From Saprospiraceae bacterium UBA7328 (GTDB lineage: Bacteria > Bacteroidota > Bacteroidia > Chitinophagales > Saprospiraceae), in NCBI GenBank assembly GCA_002471345.1, contig DKPS01000111.1, positions 41,645 to 105,644 on the forward strand: DNA of 64,000 nt, in the 5' to 3' direction. The notes beneath the pieces were generated by a model that saw nothing but the letters and a program-made list of their open reading frames with translations, was not told where the DNA came from and did no database searches. The position numbers were made by a program, and so were the translations under genes. This document shows, in pieces, positions 55,386-63,969 of the stretch. Numbering within the stretch: position 1 is the stretch's first letter; each line of letters starts with the position of its first letter.

Positions 55386-55770
55386 TTACTGTTTTTTCTT
55401 AGATACTTCCCTCGTCATCTCTCCGCACCTCTTATTAGTACATGTAAAATGATCTTTATTACCACTCATGCTCCATTTACAGTTCTAGGATGATATAAAA
55501 AAGATTCTAACATAGTAGTGGTTACAAGACTTATGAGGTCACTCACTGATTCATATTTGGCTAAAGTAAAATTCTGATTAAAGATGGCATAAACACTAGT
55601 GCACGTAGCAAAAGCATAATCTAATAAAAGAAGTGAAAAGAAAATAAGCCAATTGGCTAGGCCCAAAATTACTAATATGAGAAAGAAAATATACCTCCTG
55701 TTTCCGCAAATGGCGCCATCCACTCGGCAACTTCTGAGTATAGTGCCAGTATCAACCTCCATTAGATCCT
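55386..55770 (-). pseudogene. C-terminal remnant of a GT2 (cellulose/PNAG-synthase-like) glycosyltransferase
   Basis: The remnant reads EVAEWMAPFAETGGIF in one frame, then after a frameshift (about 55685) FFLILVILGLANWLIFFSLLLLDYAF and LISLVTTTMLESFLYHPRTV. It has a TGA-type break near 55466 and a further frameshift, and ends RCGEMTREVSKKKQ with TAA at 55386-55388. This matches, in order, the last membrane helices and the tail of a processive GT2 family (with its EW-AP-E, FHP-TV and W(G)xMTR-x-KKK marks) as I remember it. The catalytic domain and N-terminus are missing. The next remnant upstream belongs to another gene, so an internal deletion must have joined them. Confidence 0.6.
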
Positions 55771-55812
55771 ACTCCATATTTTAATTACTCTTCTGTATTT
55801 GACTTCACTTTT

Positions 55813-56398
55813 CTATAAGGCCCATTGTACTTTAGCAGGTGCCTTTTCAGTCACATTTTTCTGAGTGATATTTCTTGCAACAACACTTTGAAAATAGGTG
55901 ACATTGTCTTGACTTACTTTGGTCACGTCTTGACCCACCCAATAATTATCGTCACTCCTAGCCACTACGCTAAATTTTGATAATCAGACTACTCTATACT
56001 ATTTGAAACTACTTTAAAAGCTCTTAAGCTATCTTTCGATCTTCAGAAGGTATTAAGTCAAAATATTATTTCTCTAAAATCTCATCTTCTTTACATCCAA
56101 GTTTAGTCAGGCTCACTCCATAGGCAAAAGTGAAAAATTCATTGATATCTTTATTGTAGATTAAGTTTTGAGCTAGCTCTATCCGTTGACGGTATTTCTT
56201 TTCGCTTTCAGATAGAGAATTTGAGTGCTTTTCTATCTCAGCTTCTAGGTTTTGATTCTATAAAAGAAGAGAGTGGTTGGCTTGATAAAGCTTTATTGCT
56301 TTGTCTTCAAGTATCTTCTCTGCTTGTTTTCGTGCAAGCCATTCTCTTTGTAATTCTTTATTTAGCCGCTCACTGTTGTGGTGAAATAAGGAATTCAA
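55813..56398 (-). pseudogene. remnant of a PAS-containing sensor histidine kinase linked to H-NOX
   Basis: The frame begins at TTG 56398, inside the end of the H-NOX gene, with NSERLNKELQREWLARKQAEKILEDKAIKLYQANHSLL. Such a coiled coil with ARKQAEKILEDKA is typical of hybrid histidine kinases. A TAG stops it at 56258-56260, then NQNLEAEIEKHSNSLSESEKKYRQ and a PAS domain start (LIYNKDINEFFTFAYGVSL). In-frame stops follow at 56066-56068, 56024-56026, 56009-56011 and 55994-55996. After a frameshift the PAS end reads VARSDDNYWVGQDVTKVSQDNVTYFQSVVARNIT. The HisKA and ATPase domains are absent. This is a dead kinase, not a working gene. Confidence 0.75.
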
Positions 56399-56912
56399 CC
56401 ATACTTCCATCCTCATTCAATGTATTTTTTTCGACGAAATATGGCACTTTATAATGTACTATTGATTTTTCAATTAAGCCTTCTGCTAATGCTCCCATTC
56501 TACGTTCACTTGTATATGTCATAACGAGTGTGCCATTCTCATTTTCATGAGTCTCAAATTTTGGCAGAACGGCATCGGGATATAGTTTTTTTACTTCTAC
56601 ATGAATATGGTTATCAATTGATTTTAGAAAATCAAATGCATTATCTACAGCTTGAAAAAAATGAGGATACACTTTTAGAAATGTATCAAATAGGTATTTA
56701 CCAAATGCATTAAGTAAGACTCCAGGATCCATTTCTGCTTTTATTGATAAATGAGTAAGTAACTGCACAATCTCGGCATGGTTATAAGTGCCTACTGCAG
56801 TATAAATGCCTCCAGATTCCAAATCTGAAGATTCTAATATATGATCAACCATCTCATACCCAAATTCTTTTTCAACCATATCAAGAAATTCTGTAAAAAC
56901 TATTCCCTTCAC
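56370..56912 (-). CDS. H-NOX (heme nitric oxide/oxygen binding) sensor protein
   Basis: A complete 180-residue H-NOX protein. It has MKGIVFTEFLDMVEKEFGYEMVDHIL at the N-terminus, SGGIYTAVGTYNHAEIVQLL, and DNAFDFLKSIDNHIHVEVKKLYPDA where His104 is the likely proximal heme ligand. The YxSxR propionate-binding motif is Tyr133, Ser135 and Arg137 (YTSERRM). H-NOX proteins bind NO (some O2) and signal through a partner, usually a histidine kinase or a diguanylate cyclase. The start is GTG. The gene's end overlaps the start of the broken kinase, so its probable partner has been lost. It looks intact. Confidence 0.9.
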   Translation of the reverse strand: MKGIVFTEFLDMVEKEFGYEMVDHILESSDLESGGIYTAVGTYNHAEIVQLLTHLSIKAEMDPGVLLNAFGKYLFDTFLKVYPHFFQAVDNAFDFLKSIDNHIHVEVKKLYPDAVLPKFETHENENGTLVMTYTSERRMGALAEGLIEKSIVHYKVPYFVEKNTLNEDGSMVEFLISPQQ

Positions 56913-57029
56913 ATCTTTTTTGGTTTTAACATAAGATTTAAGTTGTAAAAGACCTTATTCAATGATATGAAAAATTGCAATAATTAAGTGGTGCCTCCAA
57001 TATTTGTTCATGAAAAGGTTATTAATAAA

Positions 57030-57055
57030 AAAGGCTAGGACAAATCCTAGCCTTT
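57030..57055 (-). terminator. intrinsic terminator of aconitase
   Basis: A perfect 11-bp stem (AAAGGCTAGGA at 57030-57040 against 57045-57055) with a four-base loop, followed on the minus strand by TTTTATT. It sits 31 bases after the aconitase stop. Confidence 0.85.
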
Positions 57056-57085
57056 AAATTTAAACATTTTAGAGAAAACCTAGCC

Positions 57086-59371
57086 TTAAGATACTCCTGC
57101 TATTTCTCTTATTTTATTTAACGCTGATCCTGACCTCACCCATTCTATTTGCGCCGCATTATAAGTATGAGCTACTTCAAACGAGTCAGTGCTTCCATCA
57201 GAATGATTTAATTGGATTGTAAGGTTTTTACCTCGTGTCATTTCACTAAAATCAGGTATCGTCACTTTGTCATCTTGTCTCACTTTGGCAAAATCATCAT
57301 TATTTACAAAAGTAAGTGCAAGCATTCCTTGTTTCTTCAAGTTAGTCTCATGTATCCGAGCAAATGACTTTACGATCACTGCATTCACACCTAAGAATCT
57401 TGGCTCCATAGCAGCATGCTCTCTTGATGATCCTTCGCCATAATTTTCTTCTCCGAATACTACAGTTCCAACTCCTGCATCTCTATACTTTCTTCCTGAA
57501 TCAGGAACTGGTAAGAATTCTGCGCTATCTGCAGAATCAACATAATTTGCTACATGATTAGCTTTTCCGTTGAACTCATTGATTGCTCCAATGAAGCAAT
57601 TATTGGATATGTTCTCAAGATGTCCTCTGAACTTTAGCCAAGGACCAGCCATACTAATATGATCAGTGGTACATTTTCCTTGTGCCTTAAGCAAAACTCT
57701 CATGTCAGTCATTTGTGACTGAGTTATAGGTACAAAAGGGGTCAATAACTGAAGTCTATTAGATTCTGGATTTACAACTACGTTTACACTGCTTCCATCC
57801 TCTGCTGGAGCATTAAAGCCTCTGTCTTTCACATCAAACCCTCTTGGAGGCAATTCATGACCTTTTGGAGGGTCCAACATGACCTCTTCTCCATTTTCAT
57901 TAGTCAGTGTATCCGTAAGTGGATTGAACCCTAATCTGCCACTTAACGCAATCGCTGTAACCAACTCTGGTGAGGCTACAAAGGCATGTGTATTAGGGCT
58001 TCCATCGGCCCTTTTAGAAAAATTTCTATTAAAAGAATGAACTATACTGTTTTTCGGTGCGGTCATTGGGTCACTAAATCTTGCCCATTGACCAATACAA
58101 GGTCCACATGCATTGGCAAAAACCATTGCTCCCATTCCTTCTAGCGTCTCTATCAGTCCGTCTCTTTCTATTGTATATCTTACTTGCTCACTCCCAGGAG
58201 TTACTGTAAGTTGTGATTTTGCTTTTATCCCTTTTGCTACGGCCTGTTTAGCAATAGATGCCGCTCTGGATATGTCCTCATATGATGAATTAGTACATGA
58301 TCCTATAAGGCAATATTCTAATTCTGTAGGCCATCCATTCTTTTCGGCAGCTGCTGCCATTTCCGACACTGGTGTTGCCAAGTCTGGAGTAAATGGGCCA
58401 TTTAACAGTGGCTCCAATTCACTGAGATTTATTTCAATAACTTGATCAAAGTACTGCTCAGGATTTTCATAACATTCAGGATCAGCCGTCAAATGTTCTT
58501 TAACTTGATCAGCAGCATCTGCTATATCTCCCCTTTCAGTTGCTCTAAGGTATCTGGCCATAGAGTCATCGTAACCGAATGTAGATGTAGTGGCACCTAT
58601 CTCGGCACCCATATTTCCTATTGTTCCTTTTCCAGTACAAGACATACTGATTGCTCCAGGTCCGAAATATTCAACTATTGCTCCTGTACCTCCTTTAGCA
58701 GTAAGGATGCCTGCTACTTTTAGAATAACATCTTTGGCTGAAGTCCATCCGCTTAGTTTACCCGTTAATTTCACTCCAATTAACTTCGGCATTTTCAGTT
58801 CCCATGGCATTCCAGCCATTACATCCACTGCATCTGCACCACCCACTCCTATGGCCACCATACCTAGTCCACCTGCATTTGGAGTATGAGAATCTGTACC
58901 AATCATCATTCCTCCTGGGAATGCGTAATTTTCCAAAACTACCTGATGAATGATTCCTGCTCCGGGGGCCCAAAATCCAAGACCATATTTATCTGATACT
59001 GATTCTAGAAAATCAGTCACTTCTTTATTTAAATCATTCGCTTTCGCCAAATCTTCAGTTGCTCCTACCTTTGCTTGGATTAAGTGATCACAATGAACCG
59101 TAGAAGGCACAGCAACTTTTGATTTACCCGCCATCATAAATTGTAACAATGCCATCTGAGCCGTAGCATCTTGCATAGCCACTCTATCTGGTGCAAAAAA
59201 TACATAGTCCTTTCCTCTATTAAAATTTTGAGTTGGAGAATCTTCATGGAGGTGAGCATATAATGTTTTCTCAGCCAAAGTAAGGGGCCTATTTAATATT
59301 TCCCTAGCACGTTGGACCTTAGCCGGAAGAGCTGCGTAGTGCTTTTTAATCATGTCTATGTCAAAAGCCAT
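57086..59371 (-). CDS. acn: aconitate hydratase
   Basis: TCA-cycle isomerisation of citrate to isocitrate through a 4Fe-4S cluster. A 761-residue protein of the mitochondrial-like aconitase branch. The cluster ligands are the Cys in [13 protein letters not shown] and the two in [11 protein letters not shown]. Substrate-site residues are seen in [26 protein letters not shown] and the C-terminal swivel domain has [19 protein letters not shown]. It has its own -7 element upstream at 59411 and a strong terminator downstream. The length and start at ATG 59371 are canonical for the group. Confidence 0.97.
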   Translation of the reverse strand: MAFDIDMIKKHYAALPAKVQRAREILNRPLTLAEKTLYAHLHEDSPTQNFNRGKDYVFFAPDRVAMQDATAQMALLQFMMAGKSKVAVPSTVHCDHLIQAKVGATEDLAKANDLNKEVTDFLESVSDKYGLGFWAPGAGIIHQVVLENYAFPGGMMIGTDSHTPNAGGLGMVAIGVGGADAVDVMAGMPWELKMPKLIGVKLTGKLSGWTSAKDVILKVAGILTAKGGTGAIVEYFGPGAISMSCTGKGTIGNMGAEIGATTSTFGYDDSMARYLRATERGDIADAADQVKEHLTADPECYENPEQYFDQVIEINLSELEPLLNGPFTPDLATPVSEMAAAAEKNGWPTELEYCLIGSCTNSSYEDISRAASIAKQAVAKGIKAKSQLTVTPGSEQVRYTIERDGLIETLEGMGAMVFANACGPCIGQWARFSDPMTAPKNSIVHSFNRNFSKRADGSPNTHAFVASPELVTAIALSGRLGFNPLTDTLTNENGEEVMLDPPKGHELPPRGFDVKDRGFNAPAEDGSSVNVVVNPESNRLQLLTPFVPITQSQMTDMRVLLKAQGKCTTDHISMAGPWLKFRGHLENISNNCFIGAINEFNGKANHVANYVDSADSAEFLPVPDSGRKYRDAGVGTVVFGEENYGEGSSREHAAMEPRFLGVNAVIVKSFARIHETNLKKQGMLALTFVNNDDFAKVRQDDKVTIPDFSEMTRGKNLTIQLNHSDGSTDSFEVAHTYNAAQIEWVRSGSALNKIREIAGVS

Positions 59372-59410
59372 ATAGTATAATGTTTAGAACTATGTTTTTA
59401 AAATTTGGTG

Positions 59411-59418
59411 CAAATATA
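59411..59418 (-). promoter_or_regulatory. candidate -7 element for aconitase
   Basis: On the minus strand TATATTTG, followed by CACC, fits TAnnTTTG exactly and lies 40 bases before the ATG. The start of transcription would be near 59405. No -33 TTG box is evident at the standard spacing. Confidence 0.55.
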
Positions 59419-59499
59419 CAGAGCGAATCTGAAAGATAATTTGACCACCCACTACAAAACTAACTGTGATCTGTTGATAAAGTTTTGCCTAAAAAAAGA

Positions 59500-59525
59500 A
59501 AGGGAAGCCTTTCAATGCTTCCCTT
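59500..59525 (-). terminator. intrinsic terminator downstream of the GCS-CBS gene
   Basis: A perfect 9-bp stem (AAGGGAAGC at 59500-59508 against 59517-59525), loop of eight bases, with TCTTTTTTT following on the minus strand. It is 250 bases past the stop of the gene that ends at 59777, leaving a long 3' leader-like region. Confidence 0.7.
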
Positions 59526-59776
59526 ATCTCAGGTGAAAACTTTATTCAAGTGAGCATTCTCAAGGGCTCAGATGAACATATGTGTGTTTTCGTTGTAAGT
59601 TAAAAATGTACATATTATTATTAATTACAATACAACAAGAGTTGTGCCAAGTAGACGACATTTTGCTTTCGCTCTTATGCTTAACTCTTAAGTTCTAGTT
59701 GTTTTAAAATTAAAATCTATAGGAACTTTAGACAAGTCTGTATTATAAAAAACCATTCCACATAAGAGCTGACTCT
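59526..59776. other. non-coding interval between gene end and terminator
   Basis: AT-rich stretch of 251 bases between the GCS-CBS stop and the hairpin at 59500. All six frames are broken by stops and nothing resembles a family remnant. It would form a long 3' untranslated region, or it could contain a small RNA ending at the terminator. No promoter consensus was recognised to support the latter. Confidence 0.4.
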
Positions 59777-61678
59777 TTAGTTATCTCGATCTCTGATCAA
59801 CCTTGAAGTAATCTGTATAAATACTTTTTCAGTTAACGCTCCAACCAGTTCTTTATCTTGAAGGACAGGAAGACACCCAATTTCATGTTTATTCATCAGC
59901 CCTATCGCATCAAGAAGAGAGATGTCTGATGTAATTGTAATTGGATCATTTATCATCACTTCACTTACTGATGTTTTTTCTTTAAATCCAGTAATAGCAT
60001 TCTTGGCAAACTTTTTCAAAAGAATTTTAGCAGATAATAATCCAACCAATTGGCCATTCTCATCCTCCACTAGAGTATATCTTATCCTATTATGGTCCAT
60101 AAGTTCTGCGACTAACTCAATTGGATCGTCTTTGTGCACTGTATAGAGTTGAGTATCCATGACCTCAGAGACAGTCAATTGTAATGGTAGATAGTCATTA
60201 AGATCTTTTAATTCTGGCATTTTCCACTTATGTATAGGATTATCAGGAATATCTTGATTTTGCAATATAGATGCAGTTAAAACGCTTAAGGCTTCATCTG
60301 TACTTGAGGATTTCTTGAGGAGATGAGTATATCCTCTCAGCATCCATCGCGCTCCTGTCATATGGGCTTTGGTTCTCTCTTCTATGATGCCCATATATCG
60401 ATCTATATCTGCTGAATTAACACCATTATTCTTTAGTCCTTCTTTAGCTAAAGGGAGTAACTCATTCAATATCAGGTCTTTTGCAGTTACTTTCTCATCA
60501 TTAAACCATGTAAATTTTGAATCAATCCCCATTCTTGCGCTTTTGGAAAAATTGTCTCTTACATCTTCGAATGACATTTTTGTCCTCACATCATCTACAT
60601 GCATACTAAAACCTTCCATACATCCTATCCAAAATGCTGTATTAGCCATTTCATCCACTATTGATGGTCCTGAAGGGATGACTCTGTTTTCTATGCGAAT
60701 ATGCGGTTTTCCTGTATCACTTATTCCAAAACATGCCCTATTCCATCGGTAAACTGTGGAATTATGAAAAGCCAATGCTTTGAGCTTTGGTATCTCTCCG
60801 TTAGCAAGTACGTCTAAGGAATTTTCCTGAGGTTCATCAAAAAAGAGGATTTTAAATCTTGAAATGTCTTCTTTATAAATGTCTACCGGTGATCCATGCA
60901 AAAAATCTGTTCCTAAAATGACTCTTGGGCTTCTCTCTCTTAAGTGATATGAAGATAACCTTGTATCTATTGCTTGTTGGAAAAGGGCAATACGGGATTC
61001 ATGCCACAGTCTTTTGCCAAAAACTAGTGGCGAGTTTGAGCTTACTGCAATAATAGGCGCCGTAAGTGCTAATGCGTTATTGTAATAATTACGAAAATCA
61101 TTGGGCATCACTTGAAGATGCACCTGAAAACTAGTATTACACGCTTCTAAAAGAGCACTATCATGACTCACAAGAAGTTCATCAATTCCACTCATCCTCA
61201 ACTCAAAATCTCTTCCCTTGCGCTCATGAGTAAGTGCTTTCATAAGCATATGGTACCTTTCATATGGCGAAATGTGATCATTACTAAGATCATTTTTTCG
61301 CATCGTTGGTAAAATCCCTGTAAGAATACTCCATGCTCCATGATCTTTTAAGAGGTCGTCTACTTCATTAATTTGCTTCCGCAAAAGAAGCTCCATATCT
61401 GAGAAGCAGGTATTGTCAAGTTTATAAGGAGGAAGATTAATTTCCAAATTGTACCTCGATAATTCTGGCACGAGCCAATCTCTATTTCCTTTTTTGGCTA
61501 TAATCTCTGGAGCTATAGATTTAGCTTTTAGAGTTCTTTTATCTACAATTACCAATTCCTGTTCTGCTCCGATTCTCTTTATATCATTTTCAAAAAGATC
61601 CTTTTGAAGCATTTGATCAAATGCTTCTATATCTAGAAGAAGAGCACGGATAAATTCTTTTCTATTATTATGCGCCAT
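59777..61678 (-). CDS. glutamate-cysteine ligase-like enzyme fused to tandem CBS domains
   Basis: A 633-residue protein. The N-terminal about 490 residues resemble the GCS2-type ATP-dependent carboxylate-amine ligase fold (IGAEQELVIVDKRTLKAKSIAPEI, DMELLLRKQINEV, ACNTSFQVHLQVMPNDF, RVIPSGPSIVDEMANTAFWIG). Two CBS domains follow: VSEVMDTQLYTVHKDDPIEL at about 503-562 and VSEVMINDPITITSDISLLD at about 571-627. CBS pairs usually bind adenosyl ligands and sense energy or redox state, so allosteric control is plausible. Whether the ligase makes gamma-glutamylcysteine is inferred from family only; glutathione or other gamma-glutamyl amides are options. It is monocistronic. Confidence 0.83.
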   Translation of the reverse strand: MAHNNRKEFIRALLLDIEAFDQMLQKDLFENDIKRIGAEQELVIVDKRTLKAKSIAPEIIAKKGNRDWLVPELSRYNLEINLPPYKLDNTCFSDMELLLRKQINEVDDLLKDHGAWSILTGILPTMRKNDLSNDHISPYERYHMLMKALTHERKGRDFELRMSGIDELLVSHDSALLEACNTSFQVHLQVMPNDFRNYYNNALALTAPIIAVSSNSPLVFGKRLWHESRIALFQQAIDTRLSSYHLRERSPRVILGTDFLHGSPVDIYKEDISRFKILFFDEPQENSLDVLANGEIPKLKALAFHNSTVYRWNRACFGISDTGKPHIRIENRVIPSGPSIVDEMANTAFWIGCMEGFSMHVDDVRTKMSFEDVRDNFSKSARMGIDSKFTWFNDEKVTAKDLILNELLPLAKEGLKNNGVNSADIDRYMGIIEERTKAHMTGARWMLRGYTHLLKKSSSTDEALSVLTASILQNQDIPDNPIHKWKMPELKDLNDYLPLQLTVSEVMDTQLYTVHKDDPIELVAELMDHNRIRYTLVEDENGQLVGLLSAKILLKKFAKNAITGFKEKTSVSEVMINDPITITSDISLLDAIGLMNKHEIGCLPVLQDKELVGALTEKVFIQITSRLIRDRDN

Positions 61679-61794
61679 ATAGAGTCATAAATTAGGGGAT
61701 TAAATTAAGTTTTTTTGATAGAATTCAGCCATTTTGCAAACATCCATTGCGCTTTAAGCGTTCGGATGTGATATTTAGAATTATCTTTTTATAA

Positions 61795-62307
61795 ATGATT
61801 AGAAAAGTCTTGCTTCTTATAATCGTGAGTTTCCTTAGTTGCACAAAGGATGCTCCTACTTTGTTCAGAATAGAAGCTGAAGCGGCTTTCGTCATAGCTC
61901 CGGGCCTTGACAATATTAGAACTCATATATGGCCGCTGAGAAACATTAGAACAAATATCGGCACTCTTGCAAGTGAATCGACTCGAGAGCTCGTGGATGG
62001 AATTTATGCGAATACCGCTGTTGTTCAATCTCCATTCGTAAATTTCGATTTTAGACAAATAAATATGGCTTCTATCAATATCTGGGACCCTCAAAACCCT
62101 GAAGACAAAAGAGAAGTTTTTTTTATGGATCGCCAAAACAATAACAGAAGAGAAGAACTTCAGTTGTTTAGTTCACTTTCAGAAGTGAAGGATATATTAT
62201 TAAATGATACATTTGATGCAGAAGTAAAAATTAGATTCTTAACATTTACTCCTACAGAAATAGAATCCAGACTTATAATGAATTTTGTAGCAAATGGAAA
62301 ACGCTAA
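61795..62307 (+). CDS. small lipoprotein of unknown function
   Basis: A 170-residue protein with a short signal peptide and lipobox FLSC near residue 16, followed by TKDAPTLFRIEAEAAFVIAPG. The mature part has mixed strands and polar loops and an acidic C-terminal half (EVKDILLNDTFDAEVKIRFLTF). I do not recognise the family. The 14-base overlap with the next gene indicates coupling. Upstream, at 61740-61769, an inverted repeat ACATCC/GGATGT encloses CGCTTTAAGCG. The putative leader hairpin may be a regulatory element of this gene or of the divergent GCS-CBS gene. Confidence 0.7.
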   Translation: MIRKVLLLIIVSFLSCTKDAPTLFRIEAEAAFVIAPGLDNIRTHIWPLRNIRTNIGTLASESTRELVDGIYANTAVVQSPFVNFDFRQINMASINIWDPQNPEDKREVFFMDRQNNNRREELQLFSSLSEVKDILLNDTFDAEVKIRFLTFTPTEIESRLIMNFVANGKR

Positions 62308-62605
62308 ACTTCTCAAACAATACATGGTCATCTTCGATCTTCCTACTCCATTTGACCAAGAAATAATGGACCTTGTCCCAGATCAAAAAGCAGCAATGGA
62401 TGATCTATTCGAAGATGGCAGGCTCCTTAGTTATACTGTAGCCTTGGATAGAACCCAGATGTGGGCTATAATGCTTGCAGAAGAAGAAAGCGAGCTTCTT
62501 TCATACATAGACAATTTCCCAATGACCAACTATATGGATTTTGACTACAAGGAAATTATGTTTCATAATACCGTTCATCTCATACCTTCTATGTCTTTAA
62601 ATTAG
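62294..62605 (+). CDS. small protein with a muconolactone-isomerase/YCII-like fold, function unknown
   Basis: A 103-residue cytoplasmic protein with a compact alpha/beta pattern reminiscent of ferredoxin-like dimers such as YciI or muconolactone isomerase: KQYMVIFDLPTPFDQEIMDLVPDQKAAMDDLF (strand-helix), GRLLSYTVALDRTQMWAIML (two strands) and ELLSYIDNFPMTNYMDFDYKEIMFH. No His/Asp pair of YciI is conserved clearly. The gene starts inside the lipoprotein gene and the two may form one unit, although one is exported and the other cytoplasmic. Function is not inferred. Confidence 0.65.
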   Translation: MENAKLLKQYMVIFDLPTPFDQEIMDLVPDQKAAMDDLFEDGRLLSYTVALDRTQMWAIMLAEEESELLSYIDNFPMTNYMDFDYKEIMFHNTVHLIPSMSLN

Positions 62606-62658
62606 GATTCTATTAGTCCTTATTACCTTTATTTAAGTATTCCCTCAACCTTTCCTTA

Positions 62659-62666
62659 TAATTTTG
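62659..62666 (+). promoter_or_regulatory. candidate -7 element for the MFS gene
   Basis: TAATTTTG matches TAnnTTTG and lies 29 bases before the GTG at 62696. The -33 box is not apparent. AT-richness makes chance matches fairly likely, so this is only a candidate. Confidence 0.35.
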
Positions 62667-62695
62667 ATTTTCTCTACCAAGAATAATTTCGCTTA

Positions 62696-63883
62696 GTGGC
62701 AAGACCGGTAATTCTATTTCTATTGGCAGCAGTCAATTTTACACACATTATTGACGCCATGTTAATCATGCCGCTAGGTGACATATTTGTCGAGCAATTT
62801 AATATAGGAGCTGAGAAGTATTCCTACCTAGTAGGGGCATATAGTTTTGGTGCATTTCTATCTAGTATTGCTGGTATATTCTTTATGGATCGCTTTGATC
62901 GAAAGAGTGCATTACTTTGCCTTTTTATTGGATTTGCTATTGGCACCTTCCTCTGTTCATTTGTAAATTTTTTCGAAACATTTGTAATTCTACGGTTTAT
63001 AACTGGCTGCTTTGGGGGGATTATAGGATCATTAATATTTGCAATTGTAGCTGACCTCTATAAATTCCATGAAAGGGGCTATGCTATGGGTATCATATTT
63101 GGAGCTTTTTCAGCCGCTTCTGTAATGGGTATACCCTTTAGTCTTTGGATAGCTGCAACATTTGATTGGACCATTCCTTTCCAAGTTCTAGGTGCTCTGG
63201 CAGGAGTGATGTGCATCGTAGTTGCTCTATATTTTCCAAATATGACGGACCACCTCACTGCGAAAGGTGTCAGAAAATCTAATCTGCAAATATTAAAGAA
63301 CATCTATCAAGACTCCAATCAAGTCACAGCTTTAACCTTAGGAGCCATTTTAATACTGGGGCACTATATTATTATACCTTTCATCTCTCCAGTCTATATC
63401 AAGAATGTAGGTTTTACCCAGTTTGAAATATCATATATGTTCCTTTTTGGTGGCTTGGCAACTGTCATTTCTGCACCTATAGTCGGAAGAATGGTTGATA
63501 AATTTGGTGTGTTTCCTGTATTCCTTACGGCCTTATTGCTTTCATTTATTCCAACTTTAGTTATTACTAATATGGGAGCTAGTCCTATTTGGTATGCACT
63601 AATATTTTCATCCTTATTCTTTGTATTTGCAAGCAGCCGCATGATCTCTGCAAATACCCTTATAACAGCAGCTGTGGGTACTGAAACTAGAGGAAGTTTT
63701 ATGAGTATAAAAGCGGCACTCCAGCAACTATCTATTTTTGCTGTGACTATTCTTGGAGGTCAGATTGTAGTGCTTAATGAAGACCAATGGAAAAATTATG
63801 AAATTTTAGGGATCCTCTCCGTTCTCATTTGCCTCATCACCATTCCTTTAATTAAAAAGATCAAAGTAGCAGAAGGCAATTAA
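62696..63883 (+). CDS. MFS transporter
   Basis: Major facilitator superfamily permease, 395 residues, 12 predicted helices. The N-half carries MDRFDRKSALLCLFIG between helices 2 and 3 (the G-x-x-x-D-R-x-x-R/K loop of the family) and the C-half the matching GRMVDKFGVFPVFL. The family suggests drug:proton antiport (DHA1-like), with an acidic residue early in helix 1 (HIIDAMLIMPLGD). The substrate cannot be told. The start is GTG at 62696 following AATTTCGCTTA. It is separate from the preceding small-gene pair and has a TAnnTTTG element upstream. Confidence 0.88.
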   Translation: MARPVILFLLAAVNFTHIIDAMLIMPLGDIFVEQFNIGAEKYSYLVGAYSFGAFLSSIAGIFFMDRFDRKSALLCLFIGFAIGTFLCSFVNFFETFVILRFITGCFGGIIGSLIFAIVADLYKFHERGYAMGIIFGAFSAASVMGIPFSLWIAATFDWTIPFQVLGALAGVMCIVVALYFPNMTDHLTAKGVRKSNLQILKNIYQDSNQVTALTLGAILILGHYIIIPFISPVYIKNVGFTQFEISYMFLFGGLATVISAPIVGRMVDKFGVFPVFLTALLLSFIPTLVITNMGASPIWYALIFSSLFFVFASSRMISANTLITAAVGTETRGSFMSIKAALQQLSIFAVTILGGQIVVLNEDQWKNYEILGILSVLICLITIPLIKKIKVAEGN

Positions 63884-63969
63884 CATTTAGGCTTAACCTG
63901 ATAATGGTGAGTGTATCCTGGGTGCTGACGAAGGATGTATTCTAGATCACACGTTATTACTTTCTGCTT
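63880..63969 (-). other. possible 3' fragment of a leftward gene, overlapping the MFS stop
   Basis: On the minus strand 29 codons between stops at 63970-63972 and 63880-63882 read KQKVITCDLEYILRQHPGY and then THHYQVKPKC. The composition looks protein-like, and it ends tail-to-tail with the MFS gene. I do not recognise it, and the window ends too close to judge. It may be the end of a pseudogene or chance. Confidence 0.2.

Noticed and set aside
55466..55762. 98-residue membrane ORF on the minus strand
   Set aside because: Its helices match the last part of the GT2 remnant; the first 25 residues are out of frame with the recognisable EWMAPFAE segment, so it is not an independent gene.
56221..56454. 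77-residue plus-strand ORF in the H-NOX/kinase region
   Set aside because: It is antisense to the kinase coiled coil and the end of H-NOX and has no support of its own.
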